A DNA stretch of 64,000 nucleotides. Source: Thauera humireducens. GTDB lineage: Bacteria > Pseudomonadota > Gammaproteobacteria > Burkholderiales > Rhodocyclaceae. Below, in pieces: positions 1 through 10,135 of the stretch. The notes under the pieces are model-generated. The model did not search any database. It had not been told where the DNA came from and saw nothing but the letters and a program-made list of their open reading frames with translations. The first letter of the stretch is position 1. Every line of letters begins with the position of its first letter. A program made the translations under genes and the position numbers. The stretch is taken from positions 2,666,001-2,730,000 of the forward strand of contig NZ_CP014646.1 in assembly GCF_001051995.2 (NCBI RefSeq). The letters are read 5' to 3'.

Positions 1-1170
<1,170 letters not shown>

Positions 1171-1246
1171 TGCGCGGCTGATCACCTCCCCCACACGTAC
1201 CACACTGTTGGCACCACACTCGTGCGGGTGCGCGGGATGACGGATA

Positions 1247-2101
1247 ATGCGGCGGTCACCTATCACGCCACCCGACACCTTGTCCGCCACGCACGCCACA
1301 GCCGCTCTACGCTCCGCCACCATCGCCCACCTCGGTGCGCAGGCGCCGCATTTCGTGATCGACTGGGTCGAGGAGTGCGTATCGACCAATACCGCGCTGA
1401 TGGAGAACACGCCGGCCGATGACGGCCGCGTGCATGTCCTGGCGGCCGAACGCCAGTCCGCCGGCCGCGGCCGTCGCGGCCGGCAGTGGCAGTCCTGGCC
1501 GGATGGCAGCCTCACCTTCTCCAGCGTCTGGCATTTCGCCCGCGGCACGCCGGCCCCCGCCGGCCTGTCGCTGGTGGCCGGCCTGGCCGTCGCACAGGCC
1601 CTCGAGCGCTTCGGCGTCGTCGGCCTGCAACTGAAATGGCCGAACGACGTGCTGGTCAATGGCGAGAAGCTGGTCGGCATCCTTGTCGAGCTGAGCACGG
1701 GCCACGCGCGCGGGCTTGCCGCGGTCATCGGCATCGGCATCAACCTGCGCCTGCCGCCGGATGTCCGCATCGAGGCCCAGACCGGCGTGACCGACCTTGC
1801 ACGCGCGCTCGACGGCGACGTGCCGAGCCGGCCTGCCCTGCTCGCTGCCATCCTCGCTGAACTGGAGCGCCTCTGCGCGACCTACGCCAGCGGCGGGTTT
1901 CCCGCGCTGAAGGACGCCTGGGAGCAGCGCAACGCCTTCGCCGAGCTGCCGGTGCGGATAAGCGGAGACCACACGGCCCTGGAAGGCATCTGCGCCGGCG
2001 TGGACGACGACGGTGCCTTGCTGCTGCGTACGGACACCGGCATGCAGCGCATCCTCGCGGGCGACGTGTCGCTGCGCCCGCTCGGCGGGGAGGCACCATG
2101 A
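1247..2101 (+). CDS. birA: biotin--[acetyl-CoA-carboxylase] ligase, no DNA-binding domain
   Basis: Attaches biotin to the biotin carboxyl carrier protein of acetyl-CoA carboxylase through biotinyl-AMP. Visible signatures are STN near residue 45, the ATP/biotin loop GRGRRGRQW at about residues 72-80, KWPNDVLVNGEKLVG near residue 130, and a C-terminal SH3-like domain. There is no N-terminal winged helix, so unlike E. coli BirA it should not be a repressor. The stop overlaps the coaX start (ATGA). The ATG used lies inside a GATAAT that looks like a -10 box, so the true start may be the in-frame TTG at 1280, giving about 273 aa. Confidence 0.93.
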   Translation: MRRSPITPPDTLSATHATAALRSATIAHLGAQAPHFVIDWVEECVSTNTALMENTPADDGRVHVLAAERQSAGRGRRGRQWQSWPDGSLTFSSVWHFARGTPAPAGLSLVAGLAVAQALERFGVVGLQLKWPNDVLVNGEKLVGILVELSTGHARGLAAVIGIGINLRLPPDVRIEAQTGVTDLARALDGDVPSRPALLAAILAELERLCATYASGGFPALKDAWEQRNAFAELPVRISGDHTALEGICAGVDDDGALLLRTDTGMQRILAGDVSLRPLGGEAP

Positions 2102-2832
2102 TCCTGCTCGTCGATGCCGGCAATACCCGCATCAAATGGCGTCTTCTCGCCGACGACGCAGTGCAGGCAGTGCTGGACGAAGGCGCATTGGGGCATGACG
2201 GGATCGATACGATCGGCCGGCTGCGCGAGCGCCACCGCGGCCCGCTGCGTGTCGTCGGCAGCAACGTCGCCGGCACCGCCGTGGCCAAGCGGATCACTGC
2301 CGCGCTCGGTGTCGACGCCGTGGAGTGGCTGCGCCCGGCGCCGCAGGCCTGCGGCGTGCGCAACCTCTACGACCATCCGGAGCAGCTCGGCGCCGACCGC
2401 TGGGCCGCGCTCATCGGTGCGCGTCACACGCATGCGCAGGCCAGCCTCGTGGTGACCGCCGGCACGGCCACCACGGTCGACCTGCTGTCGGCCGACGGCG
2501 ACTTCCTGGGCGGGCTCATCCTGCCCGGGGTCGACCTGATGCAGCAGTCGCTTGCCCGCGGCACCGCTCAGCTGCCGCTCGCCGATGGTCGCTACGTGCC
2601 GCAGCCACGCCGTACCGTCGATGCGATCCGTTCGGGCTGCCTGCATGCACAGGCCGGCGCCATCGAACGCATGTTCCGCCAGATCGCGGCCGAGCCCGGC
2701 GCCCTGTGCCTGCTCGGCGGCGGCGCGGCCGACAGCTTCGCCGCACTGCTCGACATTCCGCTGCGGCGCATCGACAACCTCGTCCTGTGCGGCCTTGCCG
2801 TCGTCGCCGGACTACATTCCGCCAACGCATAA
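2098..2832 (+). CDS. coaX: type III pantothenate kinase
   Basis: Catalyses ATP-dependent phosphorylation of pantothenate, the first step of CoA synthesis. The 244 aa fit the family. The N-terminal phosphate loop is DAGNTRIKW (residues 5-13). The central TAGTATTVD holds the conserved Asp, and GGLILPG follows. Translation is probably coupled to birA through a 4-base overlap. Together with coaE 2.2 kb downstream it supplies both ends of the CoA pathway. Confidence 0.95.
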   Translation: MILLVDAGNTRIKWRLLADDAVQAVLDEGALGHDGIDTIGRLRERHRGPLRVVGSNVAGTAVAKRITAALGVDAVEWLRPAPQACGVRNLYDHPEQLGADRWAALIGARHTHAQASLVVTAGTATTVDLLSADGDFLGGLILPGVDLMQQSLARGTAQLPLADGRYVPQPRRTVDAIRSGCLHAQAGAIERMFRQIAAEPGALCLLGGGAADSFAALLDIPLRRIDNLVLCGLAVVAGLHSANA

Positions 2833-2850
2833 CGACACTGGAGACCCAAG

Positions 2851-4215
2851 ATGGAAGCCACCCGCATCCTGCTCGAAGCCAGCGACATCCCGACGCACTG
2901 GTACAACATCGTCGCCGACATGCCGAATCCGCCCGCTCCGCCACTGGGCCCGGACGGCAAGCCGGCCACGCCCGAGCAGATGGGGGCGATCTTCCCCGGC
3001 GCCATCCTCGAACAGGAGATGAGCGCACAGCGCTGGATCGAGATACCGCAGGAAGTGCGCGAGATCTACCGCCTGTGGCGGCCGAGTCCGCTGGTACGCG
3101 CGGTGCGCCTGGAGCAGGCGCTGGGCACGCCGGCGAAGATCTTCTTCAAGTACGAAGGGGTATCCCCGGCCGGCTCGCACAAGCCGAACTCCGCCGTACC
3201 GCAAGCCTTCTACAACAAGCAGGCCGGCATCAAGCGCCTGACCACCGAGACCGGCGCCGGCCAGTGGGGTTCGTCGATCTCCTTCGCCGGACAGATGTTC
3301 GGATTGGACGTGCGGGTCTACATGGTCAAGGTGAGCTACGAGCAGAAACCCTACCGCCGCCTGATGATGCAGACCTGGGGCGCCGAGGTGTATCCGAGCC
3401 CGTCGCCGCTGACCGAAACCGGTCGCCGCCTGCTGGCCGAGAACCCGGACAACGAAGGTTCGCTCGGCATCGCCATCTCCGAGGCGGTCGAGGAAGCCGC
3501 CAGCCGTGCCGACACCAACTACACGCTGGGCTCGGTGCTGAACCATGTGGTGCTTCACCAGAGCATCATCGGCCTCGAGGCGAAGAAGCAGTTCGACAAG
3601 GTCGGACTCTACCCGGACGTGGTCATCGGCCCCTGCGGCGGCGGCTCGAGCTTCGCCGGCATCGCCTTCCCCTTCCTTGCCGACAAGGCCAGCGGCGACA
3701 AGCGCGCCGCGCACCTGCGCTGCATCGCGGTGGAGCCCAGCTCCTGCCCGACCCTGACCAAGGGCCAGTTCGCCTACGACTTCGGGGACGCCTCGGGCTT
3801 CACCCCGCTGATGAAGATGTACACGCTGGGCCACGACTTCATGCCCCCCGGCATCCACGCCGGCGGCCTGCGCTACCACGGCGATTCGCCGCTGGTGTCG
3901 CAGCTGTTCCACGACGGACTGATCGAGGCCCTCGCCGTGCCACAGCTCGCCACATTCGAGGCCGGCGTGCAGTTCGCCCGCGCGGAGGGCATCATTCCGG
4001 CACCCGAGTCCTGCCACGCCATCCGCGCCGCGATCGACGAAGCCCTGCGCTGCAAGGCAACCGGGGAGAGCAAGACGATCCTGTTCAACCTGACCGGACA
4101 CGGCCATTTCGACATGAGCTCCTACGAGCGCTACTTCGCCGGCAAGCTCGAGAACTACGAGTACCCGGCCGAAGCCGTCGCTGCGTCGCTGGCTCACCTC
4201 CCCAAGCTCGGCTGA
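2851..4215 (+). CDS. TrpB-like PLP-dependent enzyme (TrpB2 type)
   Basis: Fold-type II PLP enzyme of 454 aa, of the longer TrpB2 branch of tryptophan synthase beta chains. The Schiff-base lysine is K111 in GSHKPN, and the phosphate-binding loop is GPCGGGSSF near residue 262. The family joins indole and serine to make tryptophan, but no trpA or other trp gene is nearby. Instead the gene sits 18 bp after coaX in a cofactor and cell-division cluster. The physiological role could be a stand-alone tryptophan synthase for salvaged indole or another beta-elimination or replacement; the sequence does not decide. Confidence 0.85.
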   Translation: MEATRILLEASDIPTHWYNIVADMPNPPAPPLGPDGKPATPEQMGAIFPGAILEQEMSAQRWIEIPQEVREIYRLWRPSPLVRAVRLEQALGTPAKIFFKYEGVSPAGSHKPNSAVPQAFYNKQAGIKRLTTETGAGQWGSSISFAGQMFGLDVRVYMVKVSYEQKPYRRLMMQTWGAEVYPSPSPLTETGRRLLAENPDNEGSLGIAISEAVEEAASRADTNYTLGSVLNHVVLHQSIIGLEAKKQFDKVGLYPDVVIGPCGGGSSFAGIAFPFLADKASGDKRAAHLRCIAVEPSSCPTLTKGQFAYDFGDASGFTPLMKMYTLGHDFMPPGIHAGGLRYHGDSPLVSQLFHDGLIEALAVPQLATFEAGVQFARAEGIIPAPESCHAIRAAIDEALRCKATGESKTILFNLTGHGHFDMSSYERYFAGKLENYEYPAEAVAASLAHLPKLG

Positions 4216-4242
4216 CCCCACACGACCGGCCTATCTTTTCGA

Positions 4243-5070
4243 ATGAGCACGACGCGCCTTCTCGTCATCGTCCTGATCCTCCTCAACGCGCTGGCTTTCG
4301 CCGGCGTGAAGGGCTGGATCGCCGGCACCGCCCCCCGCACCGAGCCCGAGCGGATCACGAACCAGCTCAATCCGGAACGGATCCGGCTGAGCGGCGGCGT
4401 CGGGCGGGAAGACGCAGACGCGACGCCGCAGATGCCCCCGTCGGCACCCGCCGAAGCCGTGGCGGCGCCGGAGCCATCGCCTCCGCCGGTCGCGGAAGCG
4501 CAGCCGACAACGGAGGAGGCCGGCAGCAGCACGGCCGGCTCGACGCCGGACAGCGATGCGCTCGTCGCCGCCGCGAGCACTGCTGCCCCGGCGACTGACG
4601 TCCCGCCCGCCCCACCGCCGCCTGCACTGGTGTGCCAGGCCTGGGCCGGACTCAGCGAGGAGGAGGCCAATGCCCTGACGCGCCGACTGCGCCGGGGCGG
4701 CTTCGAGGCTGAACGCCGCCGCAGCGAGACGCCCGCTTCGTGGTGGGTAAGGGTGCCGCCGCAAGGCAGTCGCGACCAGGCCGAACGCCGGGCGCAGGAG
4801 TTGCGCGATCTTGGCGTCAGGGATCTGTTCATCGTGCAGGAGGCCGGGCCGAGCCAATATGCGATCTCGCTGGGTCTCTTCAAGACCGAAGCGCGCGCTC
4901 AGCAACTGCTCGGTCAGTTGCGCACCCGCGGCGTGCGCAACGCCGGCGTCGAAGCCCGCATGAGCACGAGCTACCTGATCCAGGCGCGCCTGACCGACGA
5001 AAGCGTGCGCGCCGTCGAGGCCGACGTGCGCGGCATCAGCGCTCGCCGCACGGCCTGCAACGGACGCTGA
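4243..5070 (+). CDS. SPOR-domain inner-membrane protein
   Basis: Protein of 275 aa. An N-terminal membrane segment at residues 5-25 is followed by a long Pro/Ala/Glu-rich periplasmic linker (about 45-125). The C-terminal SPOR domain (about 164-240) ends in repeats of the form SLGLFKTEARAQQ. SPOR domains bind denuded glycan strands at the division septum. That role fits zapD downstream, but is inferred from family and context. The start at 4243 gives a short cytoplasmic tail before the membrane helix. I cannot assign it to a named SPOR protein such as FtsN or DamX. Confidence 0.8.
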   Translation: MSTTRLLVIVLILLNALAFAGVKGWIAGTAPRTEPERITNQLNPERIRLSGGVGREDADATPQMPPSAPAEAVAAPEPSPPPVAEAQPTTEEAGSSTAGSTPDSDALVAAASTAAPATDVPPAPPPPALVCQAWAGLSEEEANALTRRLRRGGFEAERRRSETPASWWVRVPPQGSRDQAERRAQELRDLGVRDLFIVQEAGPSQYAISLGLFKTEARAQQLLGQLRTRGVRNAGVEARMSTSYLIQARLTDESVRAVEADVRGISARRTACNGR

Positions 5071-5073
5071 AAC

Positions 5074-5709
5074 ATGCATCCCACCCCCTCCACTGCCCGG
5101 CGCCCCTTCATCGTCGGGCTGACCGGCGGCATCGGCAGCGGCAAGAGCGCTGTCGCCGACCACTTCGTCGCGCTGGGCGCCAGCCTCGTCGACACGGACG
5201 CCATCGCCCATGCCCTGACGGCCCCGAACGGGGCCGCCATGCCCGCGATCGGCGACCGCTTCGGTGAAGGGGTCGTCTCCGGCGACGGCAGCCTCGACCG
5301 TGCCGCCATGCGATCGCTGGCCTTCAGCCGGCCCGAGGCGCGCAAGCAGCTCGAAGCCATCCTGCACCCCCTGATCCGGGATGAAAGCGCACGACAGTGC
5401 CTCGCCGCACCCGGCCCCTACGTGATTCTTGCCGTCCCCCTGCTGGTCGAGTCGGGAACGTATCGCGACCGCTGCGACCGCGTGTGCGTCGTCGACTGCC
5501 CGGAGGCCCTCCAGATCGAACGCGTGAAGGCACGCAACGGACTCGACGAGGCCCAGATCCGCGCGATCATGGCAGCCCAGGCAAGCCGCGCGACGCGGCT
5601 GGCGGCCGCCGACGACGTGATCGACAATGGCGGCACCCTCGCGCACCTTCGCACCCAGGTCGAACACCTGCATCGCCAGTACATCGACCTTGCCGCAAGG
5701 CGCGTGTGA
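5074..5709 (+). CDS. coaE: dephospho-CoA kinase
   Basis: Last step of CoA synthesis: phosphorylates the 3'-hydroxyl of dephospho-CoA with ATP. It has 211 aa. The P-loop GGIGSGKS is at residues 17-24 and DTDAIAH follows near residue 40. The lid and CoA-binding region with RVKARNGL is near residue 150. The gene starts 3 bp after the SPOR gene, so it is part of the same transcription unit. Confidence 0.95.
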   Translation: MHPTPSTARRPFIVGLTGGIGSGKSAVADHFVALGASLVDTDAIAHALTAPNGAAMPAIGDRFGEGVVSGDGSLDRAAMRSLAFSRPEARKQLEAILHPLIRDESARQCLAAPGPYVILAVPLLVESGTYRDRCDRVCVVDCPEALQIERVKARNGLDEAQIRAIMAAQASRATRLAAADDVIDNGGTLAHLRTQVEHLHRQYIDLAARRV

Positions 5710-5791
5710 AGGACCGTTTGGCAAGACCCCTCAGGCCGCTGTGCTATTATCCCGCAACTTACGGGAGCGCAATTCTTGCGGAAAGTGTGCG

Positions 5792-6547
5792 GTGATTAGC
5801 TACGAATATCCTCTCAACGAGCGTATCCGCACGCTGCTGCGTCTCGAGGACTTGTTCGTCAAGCTCGCGCACTTTGCCGGCCACGACGCCCCACAGGATC
5901 ACCACGTCGCGCTGCAGACCATCTTCGAGACGCTCGAGGTTGCGAGCCGTGCCGACCTCAAGGTCGATCTTGTGCAGGAACTCGAACGCCAGCGCCAGAT
6001 CCTGATGTCCTTCCGCAACAACCCCGACATCTCCGAAGAGGCGCTTGCGGGCGCACTGTACGAGATCGAACAGGCGTCGACCGGCCTGCTGGCGATGGCC
6101 GGCAAGATCGGCCAGTACCTGCGCGAGAACGAGTGGCTGATGAGCATCCGCAGCCGCGCCGCGATTCCCGGCGGTGTGTGCCAGTTCGATCTGCCCTCTT
6201 ACCACTACTGGCTGAACCGCGACCCCGAAGGGCGCCGGCGTGACCTCGACAGCTGGATGGCGCCGATGACGCCGATCCGCGAAGGGCTAGAGATCGTGCT
6301 GCGCCTGTTGCGCGCCAGTGGCCGCCCCGAACTGCAGGTGGCCCGCTGCGGCGCCTACCAGCTGACGATGGCCGGACGCTCAGCCCAGATGCTGCGCGTG
6401 CGCGTGCCACGCGCCGACGCCGTGGTGCCGGAAATCAGCGCCAACAAGTACGCCCTGAACATCCGCTTCATGCTGCCCGAAACGATCGCCCGCCCCCGCC
6501 TCGCCGAGCGCGACGTGCAGTTCGAGCTCACCTTCTGCAGCCTCTGA
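5792..6547 (+). CDS. zapD: cell division protein ZapD, GTG start
   Basis: FtsZ-binding protein (YacF/DUF1342) that crosslinks FtsZ filaments in the Z ring. The frame is open further upstream, but the family N-terminus ISYEYPLNERIR begins at the GTG at 5792. This gives 251 aa, close to the 247 aa of E. coli ZapD. A -10-like TATTAT lies at 5745-5750. The order coaE-zapD-yacG is conserved across beta- and gammaproteobacteria and is itself strong evidence. Confidence 0.93.
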   Translation: MISYEYPLNERIRTLLRLEDLFVKLAHFAGHDAPQDHHVALQTIFETLEVASRADLKVDLVQELERQRQILMSFRNNPDISEEALAGALYEIEQASTGLLAMAGKIGQYLRENEWLMSIRSRAAIPGGVCQFDLPSYHYWLNRDPEGRRRDLDSWMAPMTPIREGLEIVLRLLRASGRPELQVARCGAYQLTMAGRSAQMLRVRVPRADAVVPEISANKYALNIRFMLPETIARPRLAERDVQFELTFCSL

Positions 6548-6553
6548 ACCGTC

Positions 6554-6763
6554 ATGAGCGATACGCCGCGCACCGTCCGCTGCCCGACCTGCGGCAAGTC
6601 CGTACCCTGGGTGGCGGAGAGTCGCTTCCGACCCTTCTGCTCCGCCCGCTGTCGCCAGATCGATCTTGGCGCCTGGGCCTCCGAAGCCTATCGCGTCCCC
6701 TCATCGCCGCCCGATGCGAACGAGGACGAAAGCTTCGCCCCGCCGGGCCAGACGCGCGACTAG
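6554..6763 (+). CDS. yacG: DNA gyrase inhibitor YacG
   Basis: Small zinc protein of 69 aa that binds GyrB and blocks its DNA binding in E. coli. The four zinc ligands are C10, C13, C29 and C33, followed by the conserved [11 protein letters not shown] stretch and an acidic tail. It starts 6 bp after zapD. Its TAG stop at 6761-6763 overlaps the TAG stop of the opposite-strand Nudix gene at CTAG. Confidence 0.95.
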   Translation: MSDTPRTVRCPTCGKSVPWVAESRFRPFCSARCRQIDLGAWASEAYRVPSSPPDANEDESFAPPGQTRD

Positions 6764-7707
6764 GCGCCTGCCGCCCAGATGCCGCGTATGCCTGCGATGC
6801 CGTGCGCGCCGGCGTCGCGCGCTGTCTCCATATCGTCAGGCTTGAGCCCTCCCAGCGCGAGCACCGGCATCGGCAGCCCTTCCGACAAGGCCCTGAAGTC
6901 GCCCCAGCCCAGCGTCGGCTCTCCGGGATGCGAGTCCGTGGCAAGCACCGGGCTCAGCAGCGCATAGTCGAGCATCAGAGCAGCCGCGTGCTCGAGTTCC
7001 GCACGGTCATGACAGGAAGCGCCCACCCACTCGAACGCCGGGCGCTGTGACAGCGCCATCAGGCGGCGCGCCGGCAGATGCACGCCGTCCGCGCCGATCA
7101 TCTGCGCCAGTTCGATGTCGTCATTGATCACGACCAGCCCACCGCGGTCACGGGTACGGGCGAGCACCTCGCGGGCGAAGCGGATGCGCGCATCTGCAGC
7201 GAGTCCGGCCTCGCGCACCTGGACCAGCCGCAATCCGGCATCCAATGCCCGATCGAGCGCCTCGAGCTGGGCGTCCACACCCATCCGGGTCGCCTCGGTG
7301 ATGCCCATCGTGCGCGGCAAGCGAAGCGCCTTCAGGATCGGCCCGTTCGCAGGCAGCATCGGCTCACGCGTCGCCGCAGCCGGCTCCACCCAGTCCAGCG
7401 CACTATGGACCTTGTCGTCGAGGCTGCCTTCCCACGCACAAACCTCGAAGAAGTGCAGGCGCACATGGGCATGTTCATAGAGGTGTTCGCGACGCAGCCA
7501 GGGCCGCAGACGGGTGACGCGGATGCCCAACTCCTCGTCCAGTTCACGGCACAGGGCCTGAGACGGTGTTTCGCCCGGCTCGACCTTACCTCCCGGGAAC
7601 TCCCAGTAGCCGGCATAGACCGTGTCGGGCCCGCGCTGACCAAGCAGGTAACGACCATCCGGACGCAGCAGCACCCCGGCGGCGACATCGACCAGTTTTC
7701 GCGTCAT
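6760..7707 (-). CDS. Nudix hydrolase (MutT type) fused to a ThiE-like domain
   Basis: Protein of 315 aa with two domains. Residues 1-130 are a Nudix hydrolase with a complete Nudix box (about 40-62, ending RELDEELGI), expected to hydrolyse 8-oxo-dGTP or a similar nucleotide. Residues about 135-315 resemble thiamine phosphate synthase, with LVQVRE, VINDD, ADGVHL, LSPV and ALGGL. The ThiE part lacks the usual TxTK loop, having TDSHPGEP instead. A separate, canonical ThiE is encoded at 37730-38380. The start is the ATG giving [14 protein letters not shown]; the frame is open further upstream inside the next gene, without family similarity. The fusion is known in beta- and gammaproteobacteria, but the ThiE-like activity is unproven. 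Confidence 0.88.
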   Translation of the reverse strand: MTRKLVDVAAGVLLRPDGRYLLGQRGPDTVYAGYWEFPGGKVEPGETPSQALCRELDEELGIRVTRLRPWLRREHLYEHAHVRLHFFEVCAWEGSLDDKVHSALDWVEPAAATREPMLPANGPILKALRLPRTMGITEATRMGVDAQLEALDRALDAGLRLVQVREAGLAADARIRFAREVLARTRDRGGLVVINDDIELAQMIGADGVHLPARRLMALSQRPAFEWVGASCHDRAELEHAAALMLDYALLSPVLATDSHPGEPTLGWGDFRALSEGLPMPVLALGGLKPDDMETARDAGAHGIAGIRGIWAAGA

Positions 7708-7715
7708 CGTCCGCC

Positions 7716-8579
7716 TCAGCCTTCGATCTGGCCGGCGAAGTCGCGGGCAAACTGCCACGCCACCCGTCCCGAGCGCGAGCCGCGCATCAGCGCCCACTGC
7801 AGCGCATCCTGCCGCGCCGCGGCAATCCTGCGCTTGGGCACACCGAACTGCGCGAGCCAATGCGCGACGATGTCGAGATACTCGTCCTGACTGAAGGGGT
7901 AGAACGAGATCCACAACCCGAAGCGCTCGGACAGGGAGATCTTCTCCTCCGTCGCCTCACCCGGGTGGATCTCGCCGTCGACATGCCGCGCCTGCAGGTT
8001 CTCGTCGTGATACTCCGGCATCAGGTGGCGACGGTTCGAGGTGGCATAGACGAGCACGTTGTCCGACACGGCCGACACCGAGCCATCGAGCACGCTCTTC
8101 AGGGCCTTGTAGGCATCCTCGCCCTCCTCGAAGGACAGATCATCGCAAAACAGGATGAAGTGCTCGGGCCTTGATCCGACCAGGTCGACAATCTCGGGCA
8201 AGTCGACGAGGTCACTCTTGTCGACCTCGATGACGCGCAGGCCCTGGTCGGCAAATTCGTTGAGCAGGGCCTTGATCAGCGAAGACTTGCCCGTCCCCCG
8301 CGCCCCCGTCAGCAACACGTTGTTCGCGTGCCGGCCGGCAAGGAACTGACGCGTGTTGCGCTCGATACGTGTCTTCTGCGCATCGACGTCCTGCAGGTCC
8401 GCGAGGCGGATGCGATGCGGCATGCGCACCGGCTTCAACTCCGCACGCCCGTGGCGGCGCTGCCAGCGGAAGGCGACCGCGCTGCTCCAGTCGGGCTGTG
8501 TTGCCGGTCCCGGCAGTACGGCTTCGAGTCGCTCGAGCACGCGTTCCGCGCGACTCAGCAGATCGGCTAGTTCAGTCAT
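7716..8579 (-). CDS. DUF815-family AAA+ ATPase
   Basis: Predicted cytoplasmic ATPase of 287 aa. Walker A GARGTGKSS begins at residue 92 and Walker B FILFCDDLSF is at 141-150. ATSNRRHLMPEY is sensor-1-like. The family is widespread but its substrate is not known to me. The start MTELADLL overlaps the stop of the upstream 42-residue gene by 8 bases, so the two are probably translationally coupled. The Nudix gene follows 8 bp downstream in the same direction. Confidence 0.85.
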   Translation of the reverse strand: MTELADLLSRAERVLERLEAVLPGPATQPDWSSAVAFRWQRRHGRAELKPVRMPHRIRLADLQDVDAQKTRIERNTRQFLAGRHANNVLLTGARGTGKSSLIKALLNEFADQGLRVIEVDKSDLVDLPEIVDLVGSRPEHFILFCDDLSFEEGEDAYKALKSVLDGSVSAVSDNVLVYATSNRRHLMPEYHDENLQARHVDGEIHPGEATEEKISLSERFGLWISFYPFSQDEYLDIVAHWLAQFGVPKRRIAAARQDALQWALMRGSRSGRVAWQFARDFAGQIEG

Positions 8580-8700
8580 GTTCTTCATTCTTGGGATTCG
8601 TGTCGGTTTCGGACGCCTCGTCTCGCCGCGGCCAGGTTGCCCAGACGATGATGAGCAACAGCAGCAGCGCAAGTCCGGCCTCGAGAAAGATCACCCACAT
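8572..8700 (-). CDS. 42-residue single-pass membrane protein
   Basis: Short gene reading MWVIFLEAGLALLLLLIIVW and then a charged tail ending NPKNEEHD. An ideal GGAGG Shine-Dalgarno lies 7 bases before the ATG. One hydrophobic helix (residues 3-21) is followed by positive residues (WPRRDE), suggesting N-out/C-in topology. Its TGA overlaps the ATG of the DUF815 ATPase, so it is the first gene of that operon. No function is recognised; it could be a membrane anchor or regulator for the ATPase. Confidence 0.7.
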   Translation of the reverse strand: MWVIFLEAGLALLLLLIIVWATWPRRDEASETDTNPKNEEHD

Positions 8701-8736
8701 CGCAAGCCTCCGGCGCAAAGCCCGCCCTGCCGTCGG

Positions 8737-8742
8737 TATACT
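8737..8742 (+). promoter_or_regulatory. candidate -10 box for mltA
   Basis: TATACT 40 bases before the mltA start. No good -35 box is visible at the expected spacing, so this is only a candidate. Confidence 0.25.
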
Positions 8743-8781
8743 CTGACGGGCGAAAGTCCCGCAGTTTAACCGATCCCCTCC

Positions 8782-10068
8782 ATGACGCTTGCCCCCACCC
8801 GCCTCGCCCTTCCCGCGCTGCTCGCCCTGCTCGCCCTGCTCTCGGCCTGCGCGACGCCCTCACGCGCACCCGACGTAGAAGCAGGCAGCAAGTGCCCGCA
8901 GCACCAGCCCTGCCCGGCCTGCCCGAGCTGCCAGGCGCCCACGGCCGGAACCCCGACGGTGGCGCCCGTAACGCCGAGCGCACCGCGCCCGCCCGAGACC
9001 ACGGCCGAGCCCCCGGCACCCGTGGCCGCATCCTGGTCGGAAATCAAGGGCTGGTCGGAGGACGATCCGTCGGCGGCCTGGTCCGCACTGCTTACATCCT
9101 GCACCAAGCTCTCGCGACAACCGCAGTGGAAGAGCGCCTGCGACGCCGCAGGCACGCTGGGCACCCAACCCGGGAGCACACGCGCCCGTCACTACTTCGA
9201 GCAGCACTTTTCGCCCTGGCTGCTTCGCAATACGGAGACGTCGACCGAAGGCCTCGTGACGGGGTATTACGAACCCTTGATCCGCGGCAGCCGTAGCCGC
9301 AATCAGCGCTACGCCTGGCCCATCCACGGAGCGCCCGCCGACATGCTCACGATCGAGCTGGGTGACGTTTATCCGGAACTCAAGCACCTTCGCCTGCGAG
9401 GCCGCGTCGTCGGCAACAAGGTTCTGCCCTACTGGACGCGCGAGCAACTCGCAGAACGCGGTGATCAGGTACCCGCGCCCGTGCTGCTATGGGCGGATGA
9501 TCCGATCGACCTGTTCTTCCTGCAGGTGCAGGGCTCCGGGCGGGTGCAGTTGCCCGATGGCCGTACCGTGCGCGTGGGCTACGCCGATCAGAACGGCCAT
9601 CCCTATCAGTCGATCGGGCGCTGGCTGGTCGCTCAGGGCGAACTGACGCTCGACCAGGCCTCGATGGACGGCATCAAGCGCTGGGCGAGCGCCAATCCAC
9701 AGCGTCTGCGCGAACTGCTGAACACCAATCCCAGCTATGTATTCTTCCGCGAACTGCCGGCATCGAACGGCGGCCCCATCGGCGCGCTCGGCGTCCCGCT
9801 CACAGAAGGGCGGAGCATCGCCGTCGACCCGCGTTACGTCCCGTTGGGCGCGCCGGTCTTCCTCGCCACCACCTATCCGCTCAGCAACCGTGCGCTGAAC
9901 CGGTTGATGCTGGCCCAGGATACCGGGAGCGCGATCAAGGGCGCCGTACGTGCGGACTTTTTCTGGGGCTTCGGCGAGCAGGCCGGACGGGAGGCCGGAC
10001 GAATGCGCCAACAAGGTCAGATGTGGGTCTTGCTGCCAAAGGGAATCCGGCCTCCAGGCGCCCGCTAG
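8782..10068 (+). CDS. mltA: membrane-bound lytic murein transglycosylase A
   Basis: Outer-membrane lipoprotein that cleaves the MurNAc-GlcNAc bond of peptidoglycan to form 1,6-anhydro ends. It has 428 aa. A lipoprotein signal ends in the lipobox LSAC, lipidated at Cys23, and a Cys/Pro-rich linker follows (about 30-75). The MltA barrel contains TGYYEP, and the 3D domain carries AQDTGSAIKGAVRADFFWG, which holds the catalytic Asp. The protein is longer than E. coli MltA (365 aa) mainly because of the linker. Confidence 0.93.
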   Translation: MTLAPTRLALPALLALLALLSACATPSRAPDVEAGSKCPQHQPCPACPSCQAPTAGTPTVAPVTPSAPRPPETTAEPPAPVAASWSEIKGWSEDDPSAAWSALLTSCTKLSRQPQWKSACDAAGTLGTQPGSTRARHYFEQHFSPWLLRNTETSTEGLVTGYYEPLIRGSRSRNQRYAWPIHGAPADMLTIELGDVYPELKHLRLRGRVVGNKVLPYWTREQLAERGDQVPAPVLLWADDPIDLFFLQVQGSGRVQLPDGRTVRVGYADQNGHPYQSIGRWLVAQGELTLDQASMDGIKRWASANPQRLRELLNTNPSYVFFRELPASNGGPIGALGVPLTEGRSIAVDPRYVPLGAPVFLATTYPLSNRALNRLMLAQDTGSAIKGAVRADFFWGFGEQAGREAGRMRQQGQMWVLLPKGIRPPGAR

Positions 10069-10087
10069 GCACGTCCTTCAGTCAAGA

Positions 10088-10128
10088 CACGGTGAAGCAA
10101 TGCCGTTTCCGGACGCCGCTTCACCGTG
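10088..10128. terminator. hairpin between convergent mltA and dsbC
   Basis: Perfect 11-bp inverted repeat (CACGGTGAAGC at 10088-10098, GCTTCACCGTG at 10118-10128) with a 19-base loop. It lies exactly between two convergent genes. It lacks a T-run on either side, so intrinsic termination is uncertain. Confidence 0.4.
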
Positions 10129-10135
10129 GCACGGC

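Noticed and set aside
1243..1248. GATAAT as a full promoter for birA
   Set aside because: The nearest TTGGCA is 29 bases away, too far for a -35 box; only the -10 resemblance remains.
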